DNA of 64,000 nt from Wenyingzhuangia marina (GTDB lineage: Bacteria > Bacteroidota > Bacteroidia > Flavobacteriales > Flavobacteriaceae), in contig NZ_FQXQ01000002.1 of the NCBI RefSeq assembly GCF_900130035.1, positions 620,001 through 684,000 of the forward strand, read 5' to 3'. Position numbers and translations under genes: made by a program. The notes under the pieces are model-generated. The model was not told the origin of the DNA and searched no databases. It was given only the letters and a program-made list of their open reading frames with translations. Shown piece after piece: positions 1-9,198 of this stretch (position 1 is its first letter; the number at the start of each line of letters is the position of its first letter).

Positions 1-441
1 TCCTGAGGTACAACCTCCTGCATAACGAGCACCGAACCCCACCATAAATCCTCCAACAGCTAATAGCAAAATGTTTTTAACAGTAAACATTCCAAATATT
101 TCTGTTGGCAAATAAGACGTTTCAGAACTATTAATTCCTATTTCCTGTAGTCTCTGAATTGTATCTGCACTAATATTCACTCCTGTATTATTTGATAAGA
201 AATGTGCTCCAATAAAACCTCCTATTACAGCCCCAATCATCACCATTAAATTCCATTTTTGAGATTTCCAGTCAAAACTAAAAAACTCTGTTTTTTTACC
301 TGCTCCACAAATAGTACATAAAGTTCTTAAGTTTGATGACATTCCAAATCTATCTCCCATCATCAGCAATAAAAACATTACCAAGGCTATTAAAAACCCG
401 GAAATATACCACGGCCATGGACCTAAAATTAATTCACTCAT
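1..441 (-). CDS. YeeE/YedE family (DUF395) sulfur-compound transporter, 3' end cut off by window edge
   Basis: Reading the minus strand from an ATG at 439-441 gives an open frame of 147 codons that runs off the window without a stop. It starts MSELILGPWPWYISGFL and has hydrophobic membrane segments. A conserved GGFMVGFGARYAGGCTSG stretch lies at the edge; the GARxxxGCTSG motif with its Cys is the hallmark of YeeE/YedE (DUF395) proteins, which in studied members import thiosulfate or related sulfur species. A GTAAC-N4-GTTAC palindrome lies 68 bp upstream of the start, and the same palindrome stands before the MBL/rhodanese and SulP genes at 17-21 kb, so a role in sulfur handling fits. The neighbour on the other side is divergent. 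The family call is firm; the substrate is inferred. Confidence 0.85.
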   Translation of the reverse strand, partial: MSELILGPWPWYISGFLIALVMFLLLMMGDRFGMSSNLRTLCTICGAGKKTEFFSFDWKSQKWNLMVMIGAVIGGFIGAHFLSNNTGVNISADTIQRLQEIGINSSETSYLPTEIFGMFTVKNILLLAVGGFMVGFGARYAGGCTSG

Positions 442-508
442 AATCAGTTTATTTCTATTATTATCTTTAAATTCGATGCAAATATATAAAGGGCTTCATC
501 AACCATCA

Positions 509-522
509 GTAACAATTGTTAC
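509..522. promoter_or_regulatory. GTAAC-N4-GTTAC palindrome, copy 1 (candidate Crp/Fnr-type operator)
   Basis: GTAAC at 509-513 and GTTAC at 518-522 form a perfect 5-4-5 inverted repeat with spacer AATT. It lies 68 bp upstream of the YeeE start. Two more copies with the same arms, and with ACA or CA before the left arm, sit at 18904-18917 and 20689-20702, each just upstream of another sulfur gene. The 5-4-5 architecture is that of Fnr-family sites. Binding is inferred. Confidence 0.6.
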
Positions 523-551
523 AAGCTTCATTAACCTATGTCTATAAAACA

Positions 552-1409
552 ATGGAAACCTTTCTAAACAGTTTTGAAAACACACTTTATTGGATTTTTA
601 ACATGGTTTCCTTCAAAGTACATTGGTATAAAAATTACTTTTGGGGATTGATTTTTATTTCTCTAGTTGTATGGGGGTTAGAAATTATTTTTCCATGGAG
701 AAAAAATCAAAAAATTTTTAGAAAAGATTTTTGGTTAGATGCGTTTTATATGTTTTTTAACTTTTTTATTTTTTCATTAATCATTAGTGGATTTTATAAA
801 CTAATAGGTAATATTTTTAAGCAATATGGAGTTTCTATAAAAAGTTTGACTTTAATAGACATTCAGAATTTTAGTCCAATAGAACAATTACTTTTCTTTT
901 TTGTCATCAGTGATTTTTTTCAGTGGTTTACACATGTTCTCTTACATCGAATTCCTTTTTTATGGAAATTTCACCAAATACACCATAGCGTAAAAGAAAT
1001 GGGGTTTGCAGCGCATTTACGCTATCATTGGATGGAAAATATTTTATACAAACCTCTAAAAACTTTAGCTATTATGCTCTTAGGTGGTTTTGAACCTGAA
1101 CAAGCTTATATTGTTCATTTCATTGCTATTACAATTGGTCATATTAACCATGCTAATTTAAAAATCACATGGGGCCCCTTTAAATATGTTTTCAATAATC
1201 CTGTCATGCATTTATATCATCATTCCTACGAGTTACCCAAACATAAAAAGTATGGAATGAATTATGGAATTAGTTTGAGTATTTGGGATTATATTTTTAA
1301 AACCCACTATATTCCTGAAGTTGATAAAAATTTAAAGTTAGGATTTAAAGGAGATAATAAAATTCCAAATTCTTTTTGGAAACAACTATGGGTGGGTTTT
1401 AAGAACTAA
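552..1409 (+). CDS. Sterol desaturase / fatty acid hydroxylase superfamily membrane protein
   Basis: A 285-residue membrane protein with the His clusters of the di-iron hydroxylase superfamily: HVLLH at 128-132, HQIHH at 141-145 and HLYHH at 220-224, plus HINH at 197-200. These ligate the two irons that activate oxygen for lipid hydroxylation or desaturation. Three or four hydrophobic segments precede and surround them. The frame is open further upstream to a TTG at 516, but that lies inside the GTAAC-N4-GTTAC palindrome, so the ATG at 552 was chosen; an ATG at 603 is also possible. The gene is divergent from the YeeE gene and followed 36 bp later by the pseudouridine synthase, which has its own promoter-like element. 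The substrate cannot be told from the sequence. Confidence 0.85.
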   Translation: METFLNSFENTLYWIFNMVSFKVHWYKNYFWGLIFISLVVWGLEIIFPWRKNQKIFRKDFWLDAFYMFFNFFIFSLIISGFYKLIGNIFKQYGVSIKSLTLIDIQNFSPIEQLLFFFVISDFFQWFTHVLLHRIPFLWKFHQIHHSVKEMGFAAHLRYHWMENILYKPLKTLAIMLLGGFEPEQAYIVHFIAITIGHINHANLKITWGPFKYVFNNPVMHLYHHSYELPKHKKYGMNYGISLSIWDYIFKTHYIPEVDKNLKLGFKGDNKIPNSFWKQLWVGFKN

Positions 1410-1419
1410 ATACATTAAG

Positions 1420-1427
1420 TATCTTTG
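1420..1427 (+). promoter_or_regulatory. Candidate flavobacterial -7 element for the RluA-family gene
   Basis: TATCTTTG matches the TAnnTTTG -7 element of Bacteroidetes sigma-A promoters and lies 18 bp before the ATG at 1446, implying a very short leader. No clear TTG -33 element is visible. Confidence 0.4.
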
Positions 1428-1445
1428 TATTAAATTAAATCCTGA

Positions 1446-3104
1446 ATGTCTGTTCCCCACTATTTTCATTTTTATAACGAGGATGTTTCTGGTATAGATT
1501 TGCCTAAAAAATTTACCTATCCATTTTACTACGAACCTCACCTGTTAAGTAAATTAGCGGTAGTGCAACTTCAAGAATATTTAAATACACAAACAGATTT
1601 TATTCATGATTTTTCTGAAACAGGGAAAATGTTTGGGGTTTTGGTCGTAAAAAATCAACAAAATAAAATAGGATTTTTAGCTGCAGTTTCTGGAAAATTA
1701 GCTGATAGCAACACACATGCTTATTTTGTTCCTCCTATTTTTGATATGCTTCCTGCTGATGGATTTTATAAAATTGAAGAGGAAAAATTAAATGTATTAA
1801 CCAAAGAAATTGAAACATTACAAAATAACGTAGCATACATACAAGCCATCAAAAATCTAAAACTTACACAAAATAATGCTTTGCAAGAAAAAGAAGATTT
1901 ACGCATGGAAATGATTGAAGCCAAAAAAAACAGAAAGGTAAAAAGAGGTGAATTAACAAATCAATTTAGTGATGAAGCTTTAAAAGAAAAACTTACCGAA
2001 TTAGATCAACAAAGCATTGTTTACAAACTAAAAAAAAGAAATTTAGCTTCCTTTTGGGAAAATGAAATCAATCTGAGAAAAAAAGAATTAGCTGTTTTTG
2101 AAAGTCAAATTCAACAACTAAAAAAAACAAGACGAGAACAATCTAATATTTTACAGCAATACCTTTTTAATCAATACCAATTTTTAAATAAAGAGGGAAT
2201 TAGAAAAGGAGTTATTGATATATTTAAAGATACTCCTTTAAAAACACCTCCAGCTGCTGCTGGTGAATGTGCTGCTCCCAAATTATTACAATATGCTTTT
2301 GCCAACAATTTAACTCCCATTTGTATGGCGGAATTTTGGTGGGGAACTGCTCCTAATTCAGAAATTAGAAAACACGGACAGTTTTACCCAGCTTGCCAGG
2401 GAAAATGTAAACCTATTTTAGGTCACATGTTAAAAGGAATGACATTAGATGAAAATCCGTTATTAGAAAATCCTGCAATTGGCAAAGAACTAAGCTATTT
2501 ATATGAAGATGATTTTATGGTGGTAGTAAACAAACCCGCTGAGTTTTTATCGGTACCAGGTAAAACCATTAACGATTCTGTTTATTTACGAATCAAGCAA
2601 AAATACCCAAACGCGACTGGACCTTTGATTGTTCATAGATTAGACATGTCTACTTCTGGAATTATGTTAATTGCTTTAGATAAAGATACTCATGAAAAAT
2701 TACAAAGTCAGTTTATAAAAAGACAAGTAAAAAAACGCTATTTAGCTTTGTTAGATGGTGTTGTAAAAGAAGATAAAGGAACCATTGAATTGCCTTTGCG
2801 TTTAGATATTGACGATAGACCTAGACAATTGGTTTGTTATGAACACGGCAAACCTGCAAAAACACTTTGGAAAGTTTTAGATAGGTCTAACAACAAAACT
2901 AGAATCTATTTTTACCCTGTTACTGGTAGAACACATCAATTAAGGGTACATGCTTCACATCTAAATGGTTTAAACACTCCAATTATTGGTGATGATCTAT
3001 ATGGCTCTAAAGCGGATAGGTTATACTTACATGCAGAACACATCTCCTTAACTCATCCTGTTACTAAAGAGAAAATAGAGTTTAAAGCTAAAGCTGATTT
3101 TTAA
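1446..3104 (+). CDS. RluA-family RNA pseudouridine synthase with long N-terminal extension
   Basis: The C-terminal third (about 350-550) is an RluA-type pseudouridine synthase domain with the catalytic motif HRLDMSTSG at 397-405; D400 is the expected nucleophile that isomerises uridine in rRNA or tRNA. A GRTHQLRVH motif follows. The first 345 residues are an extension: a globular part, a charged coiled coil at about 110-235, and a Cys-containing segment at 270-325. The protein is 552 residues against about 220-330 for standard RluA enzymes; long forms like this are common in Bacteroidetes. The target RNA is unknown. The start is the first in-frame ATG after the TATCTTTG promoter element. The next gene is convergent. 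Confidence 0.9.
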   Translation: MSVPHYFHFYNEDVSGIDLPKKFTYPFYYEPHLLSKLAVVQLQEYLNTQTDFIHDFSETGKMFGVLVVKNQQNKIGFLAAVSGKLADSNTHAYFVPPIFDMLPADGFYKIEEEKLNVLTKEIETLQNNVAYIQAIKNLKLTQNNALQEKEDLRMEMIEAKKNRKVKRGELTNQFSDEALKEKLTELDQQSIVYKLKKRNLASFWENEINLRKKELAVFESQIQQLKKTRREQSNILQQYLFNQYQFLNKEGIRKGVIDIFKDTPLKTPPAAAGECAAPKLLQYAFANNLTPICMAEFWWGTAPNSEIRKHGQFYPACQGKCKPILGHMLKGMTLDENPLLENPAIGKELSYLYEDDFMVVVNKPAEFLSVPGKTINDSVYLRIKQKYPNATGPLIVHRLDMSTSGIMLIALDKDTHEKLQSQFIKRQVKKRYLALLDGVVKEDKGTIELPLRLDIDDRPRQLVCYEHGKPAKTLWKVLDRSNNKTRIYFYPVTGRTHQLRVHASHLNGLNTPIIGDDLYGSKADRLYLHAEHISLTHPVTKEKIEFKAKADF

Positions 3105-3108
3105 TATT

Positions 3109-3867
3109 TTATTGAGTAACTTTAATGTAATCTATCACAAATTCTTGAGGCAAAGCAGTATCATCTATCTCTTTTCCTCCAAATTCACCTCCAATTGCTA
3201 AATTTAAAATTAAATAAAAAGGTTTGTCATAGGGCCAAGTTTCATCATTCTTTACTTCTGGTGAAAAGGTATACAGTAACAAATCATCTACATAAAAAGA
3301 AATAAACTCTTTTGTCCATTTGGTTTTGTATATATGAAAACCTTTATCAATATCTTTAACAAAAGTTCTTTTAGTATTAATGGTTTCTCCGTGACTTGCA
3401 GGAGTATGTAAAGATGTATATAAATGATTTGGATCTCTCCCCAAATATTCTAACATATCTATTTCACCACAAGCTGGCCAACCAACTTCACTAATATCAG
3501 CACCCAACAACCAAGCAGCAGGCCACAAACCTTTTCCATTTGGAACTTTAGCTCTTACCTCAATTATTCCATATTGAAATGATATTTTATCTTTTGTGGT
3601 TATTTTTCCTGAAAAATATTGTTGATCTTTTTTAGAAGATTTAATATGTAAAAAACCATCTTTTACCTTAATATTTTCTTTTTGATACCATTGTGATTCT
3701 TCATTTCCCCAACCACACAACTCAGGACAACCATCTCCTAAATCATAATTCCAATAAATTGTATCTAATTGGGTTTGGTTAAAATCATCCTTAAAAATAA
3801 TTTTTTCTTGACTGTATGCTAATATTGTCATTAAAAACAAACAGCTATGTAATAGTGATTTATTCAT
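3109..3867 (-). CDS. GH16 family beta-glucanase (laminarinase-type), secreted
   Basis: A 252-residue glycoside hydrolase family 16 enzyme that hydrolyses internal beta-1,3 (or mixed-linkage) glucan bonds. The catalytic signature GEIDMLE places the nucleophile at E135, helper D137 and acid/base E140. An N-terminal signal peptide (about residues 1-19, MNKSLLHSC...LAYSQ) lacks a lipobox, so the mature enzyme is probably periplasmic or secreted, unlike the lipoprotein GH16 in the same locus. The frame is open farther upstream, but the Met at 3867 gives the signal peptide and overlaps the upstream GH3 stop in ATGAATAA, a typical translational-coupling arrangement. It is the last gene of the locus. 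Laminarin as substrate is inferred from the paired GH3 and GH16. Confidence 0.92.
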   Translation of the reverse strand: MNKSLLHSCLFLMTILAYSQEKIIFKDDFNQTQLDTIYWNYDLGDGCPELCGWGNEESQWYQKENIKVKDGFLHIKSSKKDQQYFSGKITTKDKISFQYGIIEVRAKVPNGKGLWPAAWLLGADISEVGWPACGEIDMLEYLGRDPNHLYTSLHTPASHGETINTKRTFVKDIDKGFHIYKTKWTKEFISFYVDDLLLYTFSPEVKNDETWPYDKPFYLILNLAIGGEFGGKEIDDTALPQEFVIDYIKVTQ

Positions 3868-6142
3868 AAATTTCAAAACTTGTTTCAATAACTGTTTGAG
3901 AACTACCTCCAATGAAAACCTTGAACTTCCCTGGTTCAACCACAAAATTTCCTTGATTATTATAAAAACCTAACTCTTTATCTGATAAAGTAAACTTTAT
4001 TGTTTTTTCTTCATTTGGTAATAAGGATACCATTTTAAATCCTTTTAATTCTTTTACAGGTCTTGTTACACTAGCAAAGACATCTTGAATATACATTTGC
4101 ACTACTTCTTTTCCTGTAACTTTCCCTGTGTTCTTTACATCAATCTTTACAACAAAATTTTTGCCTTCTTGTTTTACTTTTAAATTTTCATAAGCAAACT
4201 CAGTATAACTCAACCCATGACCAAAAGGATATAAAGCGCTATTTTTTTCATCTTGATAATGAGACCAAAAAACAATGTCTTTTCCAGGTAAAGTAGGTCT
4301 CCCTGTGTTTTTATAATTGTAATACAAAGGTAACTGTCCTACACTTCTTGGAAAACTCATAGGTAACTTTCCGCTTGGATTATAATCACCATACAAAACC
4401 TGAGCAATGGCATTTCCACTTTGTGTTCCCAATTGCCAACATTCTAAAATGGATGGAATATGTGCATCTGCCCAACCTAATGTTAAAGGTCTTCCGTTAT
4501 TTAGAACTAACACAATGTTAGTGTTTACTTTATAAACTTCCTCTAATAATTCTTGTTGTAAGCCAGGCAAATCAAGTTCAGTTCTACTACGTCCTTCTCC
4601 ACTTTGAAAACCGTGCTCTCCTAAAACCATAATCACAACATCTGCATTTTTAGCAATTGATTTTGCTTCAGCAAAACCACTTTTATCTGTAGTATTTATT
4701 TTTACCTCAGTGGTAAAATCAGGGGTTCCTAAAACTAGTTCAGTTCCTTTTGCATAAGTAATTTTATTTCCTTTATATACAGATAATCCTTCTAAAACAG
4801 ACACTGCAGTACTGTCTTTTGCTGCAATTCTCCAACTACCTAAAGGACTGGTTTTATCACTTGCCAAAGCACCTATTACAGCTATATTTTGACCTTCTTT
4901 TTTTAATGGCAAAATATTATCATCATTTTTTAAAAGTACAATTGATTTTTTTGCGATGTCTAAAGAAGCATCCATTATCTCTTTACTTCCTAATGTTTTT
5001 TCTTCTCTTTCTTTATTACAATACTTATATGGATCATCAAAAAGACCCAATTGAAATTTTACTTTTAAAATTCTTTTAGCGGCATCATCTATTAAAGTTT
5101 CTTGAATCTTTCCACTCTTTACCAATTTTGCCAACTCATCTACATAAGCATAAGATTCCATATCCATATCAGAACCGGCTTTTATGGCAATTTCTGTAGC
5201 ATGACTTAAATCTTTAGCATGACCATGAGCTATCATTTCTGCGATTGAGCCCCAATCAGAAACTACAAACCCATCAAAATTCCAGTCTCTTTTTAAAACG
5301 TCACGTTGTAAAAATTTATTACCTGTAGCTGGCACCCCATTCAATTCGTTAAAAGAATTCATAAATGTTTTCACTCCCGCTTCAATACTTGCCTGAAAAG
5401 GTGGAAAAATAATATTATATAAGGTTGATGTTCCTACATCTACTGTATTATAATCTCTACCTGATTCAGCAAAACCATATCCTGCAAAATGTTTAGCGCA
5501 AGCCACTATGGTATTTTCTTTCGATAAATCATCTCCCTGAAAACCTTTAACTCTTGCATAAGCAATTTTACTTCCTAGATAGGTATCTTCCCCTGCTCCC
5601 TCCATGACACGTCCCCAACGAGCATCTCTTGATACATCTACCATTGGTGCAAACGTCCAGTTGATCCCGACTGCTGAAGCTTCTAAAGCTGCCATTTCTG
5701 CTGATTTTTGAATTGCTTCTAAATCCCAACTAGCAGCTTCTGCTAAAGGAATAGGACTTAGTGTTTCATATCCATGAATAACATCAAAACCAATAATTAA
5801 AGGAATTCCTAATCTAGTTTCTTCTACTGCTATTTTCTGAACAGCTTTTACCTCTTCTACACCTCTAACATTTAACATAGACCCTACGTAACCTTTACGC
5901 AAGTCTTTATATTTTTTAGCAGCATCTCCCTGAATTGGTGATGGACCTGTTACATTCCAAAAACCATTGTATTGATTCATTTGACCGATTTTTTCCTCCA
6001 ATGTCATTCTAGACATCAAATCGTCAACTCTTTCTTCAATGGACAGCTCTTGATTTTTATAAATCAATTGATCTTTTTCTTGACAGGAAAACACACTTAA
6101 CAGAACTAAGAATGTGCTTATTAATTTTATAAAATTTTTCAT
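3860..6142 (-). CDS. GH3 family beta-glucosidase, lipoprotein
   Basis: A 760-residue GH3 enzyme that releases glucose from beta-glucan oligosaccharides. Domains in order: lipoprotein signal with Cys at 20 (LLSVFSC), (beta/alpha)8 domain about 35-385 with KHFAGYG at 218-224 and the nucleophile D296 in VVSDWGS, the alpha/beta sandwich domain, and a C-terminal fibronectin-III-like domain at about 665-750. The length matches BglX-type enzymes (about 750-770). The open frame continues 50 codons upstream, but MKNFIKL at 6142 begins a proper lipoprotein signal. In the locus it lies between two GH16 endoglucanases and probably finishes the breakdown of their products in the periplasm. Confidence 0.93.
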   Translation of the reverse strand: MKNFIKLISTFLVLLSVFSCQEKDQLIYKNQELSIEERVDDLMSRMTLEEKIGQMNQYNGFWNVTGPSPIQGDAAKKYKDLRKGYVGSMLNVRGVEEVKAVQKIAVEETRLGIPLIIGFDVIHGYETLSPIPLAEAASWDLEAIQKSAEMAALEASAVGINWTFAPMVDVSRDARWGRVMEGAGEDTYLGSKIAYARVKGFQGDDLSKENTIVACAKHFAGYGFAESGRDYNTVDVGTSTLYNIIFPPFQASIEAGVKTFMNSFNELNGVPATGNKFLQRDVLKRDWNFDGFVVSDWGSIAEMIAHGHAKDLSHATEIAIKAGSDMDMESYAYVDELAKLVKSGKIQETLIDDAAKRILKVKFQLGLFDDPYKYCNKEREEKTLGSKEIMDASLDIAKKSIVLLKNDDNILPLKKEGQNIAVIGALASDKTSPLGSWRIAAKDSTAVSVLEGLSVYKGNKITYAKGTELVLGTPDFTTEVKINTTDKSGFAEAKSIAKNADVVIMVLGEHGFQSGEGRSRTELDLPGLQQELLEEVYKVNTNIVLVLNNGRPLTLGWADAHIPSILECWQLGTQSGNAIAQVLYGDYNPSGKLPMSFPRSVGQLPLYYNYKNTGRPTLPGKDIVFWSHYQDEKNSALYPFGHGLSYTEFAYENLKVKQEGKNFVVKIDVKNTGKVTGKEVVQMYIQDVFASVTRPVKELKGFKMVSLLPNEEKTIKFTLSDKELGFYNNQGNFVVEPGKFKVFIGGSSQTVIETSFEIYE

Positions 6143-6184
6143 ATTTCTAATTTTACAAGTATTATTCATTTTAGAAATGATGCT

Positions 6185-6196
6185 CGATATATATCG
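6185..6196. repeat. 12-bp perfect palindrome between the GH16 and GH3 genes
   Basis: CGATATATATCG is a perfect palindrome in the 158-bp gap between the upstream GH16 stop and the GH3 start. It could be an operator or an RNA structure. No other copy was noticed. Confidence 0.3.
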
Positions 6197-6300
6197 ATAA
6201 ATATCATCTGTTTTTTTAATTGTTACTGAACCTTTTTTATGTGTAGTAGAAGTAAAAAACACCTTCACTACATATAAAAAGGCTACAAACATTTATGATA

Positions 6301-7395
6301 TTATTGATATACTTTGATATAATCTATTTCCATTGATGATTCAGTAAAAGCTGAATCTATTTGTCCTCCAAAAGAACCACCCATCGCTACATTTAGAATC
6401 ATATAAAAAGGATGATTAAAAGGAACTGACGAATTGTTTGAAAAGGAGTGAATAAGAAGGTCATCAGTATAAAACTTAATCTCATTTTCATTCCAAATGG
6501 TTTTGTATACTTTAAACTCTGAAGAAACATTTGGTACAATAGCACTATTGGTATTACCATTGCCTCCAGAATTACCAGGATAATGTAAAGTTCCGTGAAT
6601 TTTATTTTGGTCATTCCCTACATGTTCCATCATATCTATTTCTCCACAACTGGGCCAACCAACAGCTTCAAAATTTGCTCCTAACATCCAGATCGCAGGC
6701 CACGTTCCTCCACCACTAGGCAATTTTGCTCTAACTTCAATAATTCCATATTTAAACTCAAATTTCCCCTTTGTTATTATTCTAGCTGATGTATATGCTG
6801 CTCCATAATAATTTTCCTTTTTAGCTGTAATTTTTAAAACTCCATTTTCTACATATATATTACTAGCTCTAGCAGTATAATATTGAGCTTCATTATTTCC
6901 CCAACCATTATTACCTCGTCCTATTTCATAATCCCAATTGCCTGAATTTGGTTTACCATCTATCTCAAACTCTTCTGCCCAAACTAAGGAAAGTACGTTT
7001 TCAGCTACCAAAACATTAATTCTTACAAATTCACTTATAAAACTTCCATTCTCTCCATACGCTAAAACAGTCACTAAATAATTATTCACACCATTTTCAT
7101 TGTATGTATGAGATACCTCTCCTGTTGTAGAAGTTGCCTCAGTGTTATCTCCAAAAGTGATTTTATAAGAAACGGCATTGGTTGCTGACAATGTAAAATT
7201 AACTAGTCCAGAACCGTCTCCTTCAGGACTTTCAGTTGTTACTCCTGAAATTGAAGCTGTAATAGTTAAGTCTACTGGAGCTCCATTTTGATTTTCTCCG
7301 CTATTATCAATATTTTCATCAGTACTACTAGAGCAAGCAACAAGCAGAGAAAACAAACATCCTAACCTCCATATATTTTTAAAAATTTTCTTCAT
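6301..7395 (-). CDS. PKD-GH16 laminarinase-type beta-glucanase, lipoprotein
   Basis: A 364-residue surface or periplasmic enzyme. It starts with a lipoprotein signal (lipobox Cys 21, LLVAC), followed by a Ser/Asp/Asn linker and a PKD-like beta-sandwich at about 45-130 (FGDNTEA, HTYNENG). The GH16 catalytic domain runs from about 135 to 364, with GEIDMMEHVG giving E252, D254 and E257 as catalytic residues. GH16 members with EIDMMEHVG are typically endo-beta-1,3-glucanases acting on laminarin. It is a paralogue of the GH16 at 3109-3867 but adds the PKD domain and lipid anchor, so the two probably work in different compartments: this one on long chains at the surface, the other on shorter fragments. 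Confidence 0.93.
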   Translation of the reverse strand: MKKIFKNIWRLGCLFSLLVACSSSTDENIDNSGENQNGAPVDLTITASISGVTTESPEGDGSGLVNFTLSATNAVSYKITFGDNTEATSTTGEVSHTYNENGVNNYLVTVLAYGENGSFISEFVRINVLVAENVLSLVWAEEFEIDGKPNSGNWDYEIGRGNNGWGNNEAQYYTARASNIYVENGVLKITAKKENYYGAAYTSARIITKGKFEFKYGIIEVRAKLPSGGGTWPAIWMLGANFEAVGWPSCGEIDMMEHVGNDQNKIHGTLHYPGNSGGNGNTNSAIVPNVSSEFKVYKTIWNENEIKFYTDDLLIHSFSNNSSVPFNHPFYMILNVAMGGSFGGQIDSAFTESSMEIDYIKVYQ

Positions 7396-7455
7396 TGTAT
7401 TTCTGTTTTGCTAATTCTTTATATTATAACTAGTAGATTTATTTTTATGGGATAA

Positions 7456-7492
7456 TAAACCCCAACTCACTATATATAAGTTGAGGTTTATA
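7456..7492 (-). terminator. Imperfect hairpin between the SGBP-like and GH16 genes (attenuator or processing site)
   Basis: The segment AAACCcCAACT ... AGTTGaGGTTT pairs over 11 bp with one mismatch and an 11-nt AT-rich loop. It lies just after the stop of the upstream glycan-binding gene. In PULs such hairpins often lower transcript levels of genes downstream of susC/susD; here that role is inferred. Confidence 0.4.
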
Positions 7493-7503
7493 CTCCTTTG
7501 CCG

Positions 7504-8979
7504 TTATTTATAGAAGTAGAAATTATCTATAACAACATCAACTTGTCCACTAGGGAATCCATTTAAAACAAATTGAGCAACATTGTTTTTATTAGTTAAT
7601 CCTACAAAATCACTTAAAGGGAAATCAAAAGAAACCCATTGTCCTTGAGCAAATCCTTCAATTAATTTAAGTCCCTCTGTGTCATCTCCACCAGCATAAG
7701 CTTTGTCTGCACCAAAATCAACTATTTTTAATTGGAATCCTGTAGCATTAGCAGACCAAATATCAATATGTACATGTGTCATTTCAGTAGCATCAACTAA
7801 ATTATCTCCTACAGTTTCAACTCCTACATAATCTAATGTTGTGTATATTTTCACTGGGTTTCCTGCAACTGTCTTTTCTTTATAAACTCCCATCGACCAA
7901 TCTGTTCTCCATGTGGTTACATCTACATCTGTATAAGCATCACTAAATAATGAGATAACATTAGCTGCTAAAACAGTTGGTGCAGCTGGTGCATCAGTTG
8001 GCTCACTAACATCAGGACATCCATTATTTTCTGTATTTCCTGGAACAGTTACACATTTATCAATAGAATCTATTACACCATCACTATCAGTATCTGGTAC
8101 ATCTATTCCTAAACCACCTCCAGTAATATTATCTACATAAAAAGTTCCAGTTGTTTCTACTGCAAAACCTATGAAAACAATTAAACTTTGAAATTGATCT
8201 AATGTAATTGTAGAAACTTCTTGATTAGGATAACTATTAGTTGCATTTTTTGAAAAATCGAAAGTTAATGTTTGCCAACCCGACGTTGCTTCAGTTGTTG
8301 TTTGTACCTCAATATCAAAACCGCCATCAATACTTGCTCCTCCTAACTTCATTAACACAGGAATTTCTTCGGCTGTTTCTTGGTAGAAATCCATGGTAAT
8401 AATACTTTTTGATGTTACATCAATATGCTTAGCTCTATTAACAATAAATGCTTCGTATTGATCTCCTTTATTATTTACCACTCCTACTTTTGATGGATTT
8501 CCATCTTTACCATCTTTAGTTTCTACCTCAATAGTAAGTCCATCATTATCTCTATCATCTCTCAAGTTTAAAATAGCTTCATCTTCAAAATCAGCTAAAG
8601 AAACACCTGCTTCAAAGGTTACTGTGTGTTGATTGGTTACCGAAACTGGATCTGCATCATCAGCATCTGCCGTTACTGTAATATCATAAGTAGCTGTTTT
8701 ACCAGGATATTCATAGCTAACTTGTGGTCCGCTTGTTTGTTTAACATCGCTATCACCTACAGCTTCAGGATCTCCAAAATCTATGGTATAAACGGTATTG
8801 GTTCCTCCTGTTGATGTAGGAGTTACTCCTACTACTTTACCTGTATCATCTACAGCTACTGATGTAAAAGTTAAATTTGTAATGGTAGCTGAACCTGATC
8901 CAGCTACATCTTCGTCTTTTGAACAAGCAATAATGCTTAATGCCAAAAGAACATACTTTCCTTGTTTTAATAATTTCAT
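7504..8979 (-). CDS. Surface glycan-binding lipoprotein of the laminarin locus (PKD plus two carbohydrate-binding-like domains)
   Basis: The 491-residue protein lies directly after susD, where SusE/F-like surface glycan-binding proteins sit. It has a lipoprotein signal (Cys 19 in LSIIACS), an acidic linker, a PKD-like domain at about 35-125, a jelly-roll-like domain at about 130-290, an Asp-rich TSP3-like calcium segment (DTDSDGVIDSIDKC) at about 295-320, and a second beta-sandwich at about 335-491. No catalytic motif is visible. It is best read as an outer-membrane protein that captures beta-glucan for the SusC/D pore. The binding specificity is inferred from the GH16/GH3 neighbours, not from motifs. 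Confidence 0.8.
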   Translation of the reverse strand: MKLLKQGKYVLLALSIIACSKDEDVAGSGSATITNLTFTSVAVDDTGKVVGVTPTSTGGTNTVYTIDFGDPEAVGDSDVKQTSGPQVSYEYPGKTATYDITVTADADDADPVSVTNQHTVTFEAGVSLADFEDEAILNLRDDRDNDGLTIEVETKDGKDGNPSKVGVVNNKGDQYEAFIVNRAKHIDVTSKSIITMDFYQETAEEIPVLMKLGGASIDGGFDIEVQTTTEATSGWQTLTFDFSKNATNSYPNQEVSTITLDQFQSLIVFIGFAVETTGTFYVDNITGGGLGIDVPDTDSDGVIDSIDKCVTVPGNTENNGCPDVSEPTDAPAAPTVLAANVISLFSDAYTDVDVTTWRTDWSMGVYKEKTVAGNPVKIYTTLDYVGVETVGDNLVDATEMTHVHIDIWSANATGFQLKIVDFGADKAYAGGDDTEGLKLIEGFAQGQWVSFDFPLSDFVGLTNKNNVAQFVLNGFPSGQVDVVIDNFYFYK

Positions 8980-9026
8980 GATTTCTTATGATTTAGTTTA
9001 ACATTTTATTTTAATTCCGAAGATGA

Positions 9027-9046
9027 TGTGATCATCATAGATCACA
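9027..9046. repeat. 20-bp inverted repeat in the susD-SGBP gap
   Basis: TGTGATC at 9027-9033 and GATCACA at 9040-9046 are perfect arms around a 6-nt loop, in the 219-bp gap between susD and the glycan-binding gene. The arms look like Crp half-sites but the spacing is 4 bp too long for a classical Crp site. It could be an RNA hairpin that tunes expression after susC/susD. Confidence 0.4.
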
Positions 9047-9198
9047 CGAACTGCGTTGTTTGATTGGTAATCTTGAAAATGATTATTTGATATACCAAAA
9101 ACCAATTCTTCTCGTTCTTTATTTTTGTGTTTGTTACTATAAAAACTTAACTGTTTTATGCTTTCTGATTACTAATTCCTAGAAGCTGTTATATTTAT

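Noticed and set aside
516-551. TTG-started extension of the hydroxylase gene
   Set aside because: It begins inside the GTAAC-N4-GTTAC palindrome and adds no conserved residues; the ATG at 552 is preferred.
9027-9046. A classical Crp site between susD and the glycan-binding gene
   Set aside because: The half-sites look right (TGTGA/TCACA) but are separated by 10 rather than 6 bases, so it is kept only as an inverted repeat.
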